13,661 nt of DNA from CABZJG01 sp965659715 (lineage in GTDB: Bacteria; Pseudomonadota; Alphaproteobacteria; Rhodobacterales; Rhodobacteraceae): NCBI GenBank assembly GCA_965659715.1, contig CBFHXE010000068.1:1-13661 (forward strand), written 5' to 3'. Under the pieces are notes generated by a model. That model saw only the letters and a program-made list of their open reading frames with translations, had not been told where the DNA came from and did not search any database. How positions within the stretch are numbered: position 1 is the first letter of the stretch; each line of letters begins with the position of its first letter. Position numbers and translations under genes: made by a program. Shown here piece after piece: positions 1 through 4,856 of this stretch.

Positions 1-287
1 CCCATCATGGTGGTTTTCATCCCCGAACCGCACATTTTATTTACGGTTGTTGCCGGCACTTCTTCGCCCAAACCGGCGGCAAACCCCGCTTGTCGTGCCG
101 GCGCTTGACCTTGGCCTGCGGGCAAAACATTACCCATGATCAGCTCATCAACGGTGCTGACCCCGGCACCCTGCATCGCAGCGCGGATCGCCGAGCCGCC
201 AAGCTGTGCCGCAGAAACATCGTTAAAGTCGCCCTGAAAACCGCCCATGGGCGTTCTAGACGCCCCGCTAATCACAACATTTTGCAC
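1..287 (-). CDS. Acetyl-CoA acetyltransferase (thiolase), N-terminal part, runs off the left edge
   Basis: The first 95 codons of a thiolase are read on the minus strand. Thiolases of this type condense two acetyl-CoA into acetoacetyl-CoA or run the reverse cleavage, in polyhydroxyalkanoate, ketone-body or amino-acid metabolism. The N-terminus (VQNVVISGASRTPMGGFQGD) is the typical thiolase opening. The nucleophilic cysteine lies at residue 86 in the motif NKMCGSGMK, close to Cys89 of the classic biosynthetic thiolases. The start is a GTG preceded by AAGGAG at a good distance, and no ATG fits better. The catalytic His and second Cys lie outside the window, so the choice between biosynthetic and degradative thiolase cannot be made here. 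It is divergent from the STAS gene. Confidence 0.9.
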   Translation of the reverse strand, partial: MQNVVISGASRTPMGGFQGDFNDVSAAQLGGSAIRAAMQGAGVSTVDELIMGNVLPAGQGQAPARQAGFAAGLGEEVPATTVNKMCGSGMKTTMM

Positions 288-298
288 CCGATTGCTCC

Positions 299-326
299 TT
301 GTCTTATTCGACCGCAAGCATACAGA
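299..326 (+). promoter_or_regulatory. Weak candidate promoter for the STAS/kinase pair
   Basis: TTGTCT (299-304) and TACAGA (321-326) are 16 bp apart in the intergenic region before the STAS gene. The -10 match is poor. It overlaps the divergent thiolase promoter candidate, so the two could interfere with each other if both are real. Confidence 0.2.
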
Positions 327-346
327 AAAGTAACCTTTGCCGTCTA
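317..346 (-). promoter_or_regulatory. Candidate promoter of the thiolase gene
   Basis: On the minus strand, TAGACG (341-346) and TATGCT (317-322) are separated by 18 bp and match the sigma-70 -35 and -10 hexamers at 4 of 6 positions each. Transcription would start about 20-25 bp upstream of the GTG start, leaving room for the AAGGAG site. A similar pair (TAGACG and TATTCT) precedes the aminotransferase gene. This is a pattern match only. Confidence 0.33.
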
Positions 347-381
347 GTGTTTCTCCGACGCTATTCTTCAAAGGACATACC

Positions 382-723
382 ATGCAGATAAGCCAAAAGA
401 AATGTGGGGATATCTTGACCCTCTTGGTAGAAACCGAGCGCATTGATGCCGCCAGTGCAATCGCATTTAAGGATTTGATCCGAGATGCTGCACAAACAGC
501 GCCGCCGCGGGTTATTTTGGACCTTAGCAAGGTCACAATTGTCGACTCCAGCGGGCTCGGTGCAATCGTCAATGCCAAAAAGGCCCTTGGACCGGCAACA
601 CGTCTTGATCTGTGTACCCTTAGCGGCGCAGTGGATAAGGTGTTCAAACTCACCCGCATGGACAGTGTGTTTGATATTTACCCAGGTCTCGATCAGGCGC
701 TCTCTGATCCATCGGCCGGTTAA
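382..723 (+). CDS. STAS-domain anti-sigma factor antagonist (RsbV/SpoIIAA-like)
   Basis: A 113-residue single STAS domain. In the partner-switching model, the unphosphorylated form binds the anti-sigma kinase and releases its sigma factor; phosphorylation of one serine by that kinase reverses this. The phospho-site motif DSSGLG is intact at residues 55-60, so Ser56 is the likely acceptor by analogy with SpoIIAA and RsbV. It sits after the expected beta-strand (RVILDLSKVTIV). The ATG at 382 is chosen because AAAGGA lies 6 bp upstream and the STAS fold begins directly after it. An upstream in-frame ATG at 337 would add a tail unlike the family. The kinase gene follows after 15 bp, so the two are almost certainly co-transcribed. 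No sigma factor or RsbU phosphatase gene is visible nearby. Confidence 0.88.
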   Translation: MQISQKKCGDILTLLVETERIDAASAIAFKDLIRDAAQTAPPRVILDLSKVTIVDSSGLGAIVNAKKALGPATRLDLCTLSGAVDKVFKLTRMDSVFDIYPGLDQALSDPSAG

Positions 724-738
724 GAAAGATCGGGTGCG

Positions 739-1170
739 ATGAGCAAAGGATGCTATTCGATCCACTTGACCCAGCCCGAGGATTTTCTTTCAGTGCGCGG
801 CGCCTTGGCGGGGATTCGAGATGATTTTTTACATCAGGGCCATAGGGCCGAGCAATTTTTAAAAATAGAAATGGTTCTGGCAGAGGCTTTGAACAATATA
901 GCAGAGCATGGCGGCCCCAGTGTTCACAACAGCCCAATCACCATCAAATGGCAGTATGAACAGGGTCTTTTCAGCGCAACTCTAAAAGATAATGGGCGTC
1001 CTTTTCCGACTGCTGTTATCCCCGACAGAGGCAGTTCAAGACCAGATGTTGACGACAAGGATTTACCCGAGGGCGGGTTCGGATGGCATATCATTTCTCA
1101 ACTTTGCGATTCTGTGCGCTATCAAAGAAGCGCTGGACAAAATAAGTTGGCTATTGGCCTAAGGGCTTAA
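739..1170 (+). CDS. RsbW-like anti-sigma serine kinase (HATPase_c_2 domain)
   Basis: A 143-residue GHKL-type ATPase domain, the length of RsbW and SpoIIAB kinases. Visible ATP-binding elements are the N-box around EALNN (residues 49-53), the G1 box DNGRPF (84-89), and the glycine-rich G2 box EGGFGWHII (111-119). There is no sensor, transmembrane or dimerisation domain, so it is not a sensor histidine kinase. The expected role is to phosphorylate the STAS protein encoded 15 bp upstream and to bind a target, usually a sigma factor. The target is not encoded in this window. The start codon has only a weak AAGAAAG-type site in front, consistent with translation following from the upstream gene. 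Target and signal are unknown. Confidence 0.85.
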   Translation: MSKGCYSIHLTQPEDFLSVRGALAGIRDDFLHQGHRAEQFLKIEMVLAEALNNIAEHGGPSVHNSPITIKWQYEQGLFSATLKDNGRPFPTAVIPDRGSSRPDVDDKDLPEGGFGWHIISQLCDSVRYQRSAGQNKLAIGLRA

Positions 1171-1425
1171 GTTGCCCTCCGAACTAACGACAATTTTATG
1201 CTTTTTTTTCAATGCCACAAACTTACCTTTTTTCCGGCCTATTGCAGCCGCAAAGACCCAGTAGACCGGTGCATGAGCTAAACATGGCTTACCTCAGCAC
1301 CGCGTCTATTTTTGCCCCCACAGATGCGGCGCTGGGGTTTCACATTCCCCTTCTTTGAAAACCTGTTGCCTTGAAATCACTTTGGCCTATGCTCAATTTT
1401 GCTAAAAGGAGTAAAGGGGTGAGGC
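1171..1425. other. Non-coding gap between the kinase and gamma-glutamyltransferase genes
   Basis: No gene is seen here on either strand. The stretch has a T8 run at 1201-1208 without an adjacent strong stem, a short AGGGC/GCCCT inverted repeat overlapping the kinase stop codon, and the long hairpin listed separately. A loose promoter-like pair (TTGCCC at 1172, TATGCT at 1197) has a 19-bp spacer, which is longer than ideal. An SD-like AAAGGGGTGAGG lies directly before the ATG at 1426. Confidence 0.6.
1291..1338 (+). repeat. Long imperfect inverted repeat (hairpin) upstream of the gamma-glutamyltransferase gene
   Basis: Positions 1291-1306 (ACCTCAGCACCGCGTC) can pair with 1323-1338 (GATGCGGCGCTGGGGT). 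In RNA this gives a 16-position stem with two G-U pairs and one A-C mismatch around a 16-nt loop. Only three T residues follow the stem, so it is a poor intrinsic terminator. The GGGG at 1334-1337 in the 3' arm could instead pair with CCCC at 1347-1350 or with the C-run in the loop. The alternative pairings are mutually exclusive. Function is unknown. Confidence 0.5.
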
Positions 1426-3003
1426 ATGCGTGATTTTCATCGGCCAGGACGCTCAGCAGTGTTTTCCGAAAATGGCATGTGCGCCACATCCCACCCTCTA
1501 GCTGCAAAAACCGCGGTTGATATTTTACAAAGCGGTGGAAACGCCATGGACGCAGCCATTGCCGGGGCAGTTTTGCTGGGGCTGTGCGAACCGCAAATGA
1601 CCGGCATTGGCGGGGATTGCTTTGTGCTTTTTTCCCCACCCGGTTCAGACGACATCAAAGCCATGAACGGATCGGGTTGTGCGCCCAGCGCCCAATCTGC
1701 CAGTGACATGCGTAGCAGAGGTTTAAACTATGTTCCCGAGCATAGTGCAGAGGCGGTCACCGTTCCAGGAGCAATAGATGCATTTTGCCAATTAAGTAAC
1801 GATTGGGGCAAACTCGGACTTGAGGCGCTATTGGCCCCCTCAATTCATTATGCAGAAAATGGCGTACCCGTGGCCCCACGGGTAGCGCTGGACTGGGCCA
1901 GTTTGACCTCAAAACTGCATGTCTCTGCGCAAAAGGATTATCTTATAGATGGCAAAGCCCCCTTGCCCGGCGATATGTTTTTCGCCCCCAAACAAGCAAA
2001 AGTCCTACGCCGCATTGCCGCCAAAGGACGCGATGGATTTTATTGTGGAGAAGTGGCTGATGATATGGTGCAATCACTCACCGCGTTTGGCGGGGCACAT
2101 CAGCTAAGCGATTTTGCTGACCAGAAAGCGTTTTATACCAACCCTATCCGTGGACCCTACAACGGCGTTGATCTGGTAGAGCATCCACCAAATGGCCAAG
2201 GCGCAACGGCAATTTTACTGCTTAATATCCTATCTCACTTCGATCTCGCGGCGCTGCCTCCCTTTCAAACAATGCGCACCCATATCGAAACTGAAGCCAC
2301 AAAACTTGCCTATCAAGCGCGTAATGCCATTATTGCAGACCCTGCGAACACAGAGGGGCTTGAGCAAATGCTATCTTTAGAATTTGCGCAGAAGCTGGCA
2401 GGCGAGATTAGCCTTACCTCTGCCGGGCAAGCCCCAAGCCCGATCATCGAAGCGGTTCACAAGGACACAATCTATATCACGGCGGTTGATCAAGACAGGA
2501 TGTCCGTTTCGCTCATCTACTCCATATTTCACGGCTTTGGGTCAGGCATGGCCAGTGAGAATTATGGCATTTTATTTCAAAATCGCGGGGCCGGTTTTAA
2601 CCTTATTCCAAACCACCCTAATGAACTCAAAGGCGGGGCACGACCAATGCACACCATTATTCCGGGTATGATCTGCGAAGCTGGAAAGCCGATCATGCCT
2701 TTCGGCGTCATGGGCGGCCAGTATCAGCCAACCGGACATGCCCGCCTCATCAGCAATATTTTTGATTTTGGGCTTTCGCCTCAGGATGCAATTGATGCGC
2801 CGCGCAGCTTTTATGATCGCGGCGCTTTAAAGTTAGAGCGGGGTTATGCGCAAAACGTGGTGCAAGAGCTTTCTGATTTGGGCCATGCTGTGACCCAAGA
2901 CATTGAACCGATTGGCGGCGCACAAGCCATTAGAATTTTGCAAAACGGTATTCTTGAGGGCGCATCAGACCCGCGCAAAGATGGATGCGCCTTGGGGTAT
3001 TGA
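1426..3003 (+). CDS. Gamma-glutamyltransferase family protein (Ntn hydrolase)
   Basis: A 525-residue member of the gamma-glutamyltranspeptidase family, which cleaves gamma-glutamyl amides such as glutathione by hydrolysis or transpeptidation after self-cleavage into large and small subunits. The N-terminal region carries the family signature (SGGNAMDAAIA, and GIGGDCF). The expected autocleavage and nucleophile threonine is Thr348, in KDTIYITAVD, which aligns with TTHYSVVD of the E. coli enzyme. GFGSGM (370-375) and the C-terminal PFGVMGGQYQPTGHARL are also typical. There is no signal peptide, so it is probably cytosolic, unlike periplasmic E. coli Ggt. Where E. coli Ggt has a Ser-Ser pair in the small subunit, this protein appears to have PMHT (407-410), as in the YwrD-like branch. 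Natural substrate is therefore uncertain. The SD-like AAAGGGGTGAGG supports the chosen ATG. Confidence 0.9.
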   Translation: MRDFHRPGRSAVFSENGMCATSHPLAAKTAVDILQSGGNAMDAAIAGAVLLGLCEPQMTGIGGDCFVLFSPPGSDDIKAMNGSGCAPSAQSASDMRSRGLNYVPEHSAEAVTVPGAIDAFCQLSNDWGKLGLEALLAPSIHYAENGVPVAPRVALDWASLTSKLHVSAQKDYLIDGKAPLPGDMFFAPKQAKVLRRIAAKGRDGFYCGEVADDMVQSLTAFGGAHQLSDFADQKAFYTNPIRGPYNGVDLVEHPPNGQGATAILLLNILSHFDLAALPPFQTMRTHIETEATKLAYQARNAIIADPANTEGLEQMLSLEFAQKLAGEISLTSAGQAPSPIIEAVHKDTIYITAVDQDRMSVSLIYSIFHGFGSGMASENYGILFQNRGAGFNLIPNHPNELKGGARPMHTIIPGMICEAGKPIMPFGVMGGQYQPTGHARLISNIFDFGLSPQDAIDAPRSFYDRGALKLERGYAQNVVQELSDLGHAVTQDIEPIGGAQAIRILQNGILEGASDPRKDGCALGY

Positions 3004-3025
3004 GTCCCCAAATGCATCAAATTGA

Positions 3026-3352
3026 TTAATTCAGCTGAAAGTGAAGCGGGTATTGACCGTTCTGAAATGGGCCAAACAAATCGGGAATATCTGGATGGTC
3101 CACAGGCTCACCAGACACATCTTCTACCAAATTTTGCTCTGACACATAAGCCACGTAGAAACTGTGATCATTTTCAGCAAGCAAATGATAATAGGGCTGC
3201 TCACGGACCGGACGATGGTCTTCGGGAATAGACTCATACCAATCGTCTGTATTGTTAAACTCGGGATCGACATCAAAAATTACCCCCCTAAATGGGTGCT
3301 TTTTATGACGCACAACTTGGCCTAAATGATATTTCGCGTTTTTACTATACAT
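3026..3352 (-). CDS. hspQ: Heat shock protein HspQ (YccV-type hemimethylated-DNA-binding fold)
   Basis: A 108-residue protein matching HspQ along its length: the opening KYHLGQVVRHKKHPFRGVIF, then DVDPEFNNTDDWYESIP, the core QPYYHLLAEND and YVAYVSEQNLV. In E. coli HspQ is a heat-shock protein that binds hemimethylated DNA, affects the stability of mutant DnaA, and acts as a specificity enhancer of the Lon protease. The start MYSKNAKYHLG fits the family N-terminus. No clear Shine-Dalgarno sequence stands before the ATG; an AGGG lies inside a small inverted repeat. It converges on the gamma-glutamyltransferase gene with a 22-bp gap that holds no terminator I can see. Confidence 0.92.
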   Translation of the reverse strand: MYSKNAKYHLGQVVRHKKHPFRGVIFDVDPEFNNTDDWYESIPEDHRPVREQPYYHLLAENDHSFYVAYVSEQNLVEDVSGEPVDHPDIPDLFGPFQNGQYPLHFQLN

Positions 3353-3360
3353 ATAACTAT

Positions 3361-3373
3361 GCCCTATAAGGGC
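3361..3373 (-). repeat. Small perfect inverted repeat before hspQ
   Basis: GCCCT-ATA-AGGGC is a 5-bp perfect inverted repeat with a 3-nt loop, ending 8 bp upstream of the hspQ ATG. In the hspQ transcript its 3' arm contains AGGG, the only Shine-Dalgarno-like sequence in the leader. It could be a protein-binding site or a small hairpin over the ribosome binding site. The stem is short enough to be chance. Confidence 0.35.
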
Positions 3374-3524
3374 TTTGGACTGCTTTCAAAAGGCTATTCC
3401 CATATAAAAACACATAAATTTTACATTAACAAATCATCTTTCCGGTCAAAAATAGACTTTTCGTAGGTCAGTAAGCAACAAATCGCTATATCCGCGAATA
3501 TTGTGCAAACCATTCAGGATCTCT

Positions 3525-3554
3525 TTGGGAATCACTTTAAAAAACCTGTAAAAT
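3525..3554 (+). promoter_or_regulatory. Candidate promoter of the lytic transglycosylase gene
   Basis: TTGGGA (3525-3530) and TAAAAT (3549-3554) are 18 bp apart, with 5 of 6 matches in the -10 hexamer. Transcription would start near 3561, about 38 bp before the ATG. The surrounding 246-bp gap (3353-3598) is AT-rich and holds no gene; it must also carry the hspQ promoter, which I cannot place with confidence. Confidence 0.35.
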
Positions 3555-3598
3555 TTGCTATGTCATGCACTAAAGATCAAAAATAGATCGAGCAGCAT

Positions 3599-4186
3599 AT
3601 GTTGAAATTATTATACACCTTCCTTTTGGTGCTTTTTGTAGCATCCTGCGGAATTATGTCACCGGGCAGCGCACCGAGAAATATTGATAATGCCTGCTCT
3701 ATCGTCCAGCAGCGACCTCAGTATTTGCGGGCGTTCAAAGCCACCGAACGCAAATGGGGCGTTCCGGTAAATGTGCAAATGGCAGTCATTTATCAGGAAA
3801 GCAAATTCAAAAAAGCCGCTAAAACACCAAGAAAGTATTTTCTTGGGGTGATTCCGAGCGGCCGCCAAAGTTCAGCCTATGGATTTGCCCAAGCGCTGGA
3901 TGGAACCTGGTCGGAATACAAAGAGTCCACCGGACGTTTTGCAGCGCGGCGCAGCAGCATTCGGGACGCTGCCGATTTCATGGGCTGGTATATGACCGAA
4001 ACCAAACGCCGCAGCGGGGTTGCACTTTCGGATGCGCGTAACCAGTATCTTGCCTATCATGAAGGGCAGGGTGGATTTATGCGCGGAACTCATCTTAAAA
4101 AATCATGGCTGCTAGCAGTTGCTGATAAAGTGGCTGACCGCTCGGCAACATACCGCCGGCAACTTAAAAGCTGTGGGAAAATCTAG
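3599..4186 (+). CDS. Lipoprotein with lytic transglycosylase (SLT) domain
   Basis: A 195-residue predicted lipoprotein. Residues 1-16 are a hydrophobic signal ending in the lipobox VASC, so Cys17 would be lipidated after cleavage. The mature part is a lysozyme-like SLT domain: MAVIYQESKF with the catalytic Glu67, then SAYGFAQALDGTW, matching the conserved GxxQ...T region, then YHEGQGG, matching the family's AYNAG-type motif. Lytic transglycosylases cleave the MurNAc-GlcNAc bond of peptidoglycan to give 1,6-anhydro products during growth, division or assembly of envelope machines. Its last 4 bp overlap the end of the convergent lolA gene. As a lipoprotein it is a plausible client of LolA, if it is sorted to the outer membrane. 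The Shine-Dalgarno site is weak. Confidence 0.87.
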   Translation: MLKLLYTFLLVLFVASCGIMSPGSAPRNIDNACSIVQQRPQYLRAFKATERKWGVPVNVQMAVIYQESKFKKAAKTPRKYFLGVIPSGRQSSAYGFAQALDGTWSEYKESTGRFAARRSSIRDAADFMGWYMTETKRRSGVALSDARNQYLAYHEGQGGFMRGTHLKKSWLLAVADKVADRSATYRRQLKSCGKI

Positions 4187-4788
4187 CGATTTTCACGGCG
4201 TTCTGTGTTTAGAATAATATTGAAAAGGCTATCGCCCAATTCGTTTCCTGTAACAAAGTCATTGAGCACAACGACCGTTTGATCACCGTTTTGATCCTCA
4301 ATCACCCATTGCCTTAATTGCGGCTCTGGTCCGGTAAAGATCAGCGCGATTTTGCCGCGCTCTGGATGCTCGGGGTCTTGGACACCCAAAATGGTCGAGG
4401 TGCCGTCAAACCGGTGGGCCGTCACCATTATTTCGCGGGCTAAATCAAGATCATCTGCCAGAATAAGGCCGAGTGGTGTTTTACTTAAGGGATAGGTTTC
4501 CGGACCTGCGTCCCCTTTGGGATCAAAGATTGCCAACTCGCCGCCTGCGGCCAATACCAAGGCGTCATTTGGCGGATCATACTCGAACCGAATACGGCCT
4601 GGCCGTTTGATGTAAATAGAGCCTGTGGCCAGGCTGCCATCTACACTGATCTGGGTGAATTCTGCTTCAACTGTGCGCAGATCGTTCAAATAATCCGATA
4701 ATGTTGAAAGCGGCAATATATCTGCCCGAAGTGGATGCGCTGACAGGCTTATAAATCCAAGCGCTAAAAAGATATTTTTTAAAACCAT
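4183..4788 (-). CDS. lolA: Outer-membrane lipoprotein carrier protein LolA
   Basis: A 201-residue periplasmic protein with a signal peptide of about 22 residues (MVLKNIFLALGFISLSAHPL, then RA). The mature part has the LolA pattern: LSDYLNDLRTVEAEFTQ, followed by GSIYIKRPGRIRFEYDPP, the strand that lines the hydrophobic lipoprotein-binding cavity, and later PLGLILADDLDL. LolA takes outer-membrane lipoproteins from the LolCDE ABC transporter and carries them across the periplasm. It lies 68 bp downstream of ftsK on the same strand and is probably co-transcribed with it. No strong Shine-Dalgarno precedes the ATG. It ends within the 3' end of the convergent transglycosylase gene. Confidence 0.92.
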   Translation of the reverse strand: MVLKNIFLALGFISLSAHPLRADILPLSTLSDYLNDLRTVEAEFTQISVDGSLATGSIYIKRPGRIRFEYDPPNDALVLAAGGELAIFDPKGDAGPETYPLSKTPLGLILADDLDLAREIMVTAHRFDGTSTILGVQDPEHPERGKIALIFTGPEPQLRQWVIEDQNGDQTVVVLNDFVTGNELGDSLFNIILNTERRENR

Positions 4789-4856
4789 GGCACCATCTTA
4801 AGCAAAACCACCCCGGCGACCAGCCCAAATAGTCCCTTGCAACAACGCTGGGCAAA

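Noticed and set aside
1161..1208. Intrinsic terminator for the STAS/kinase pair, from the AGGGC/GCCCT repeat and the T8 run.
   Set aside because: The 5-bp stem overlaps the stop codon and the T-run begins about 24 bp after the stem, too far for a normal rho-independent terminator.
3365..3389. RpoH (sigma-32)-like promoter for hspQ: TTGAAA and CCCTTATA on the minus strand.
   Set aside because: The spacer is only 11 bp and transcription would begin only a few bases before the ATG, leaving no room for a ribosome binding site. The match is not good enough to call.
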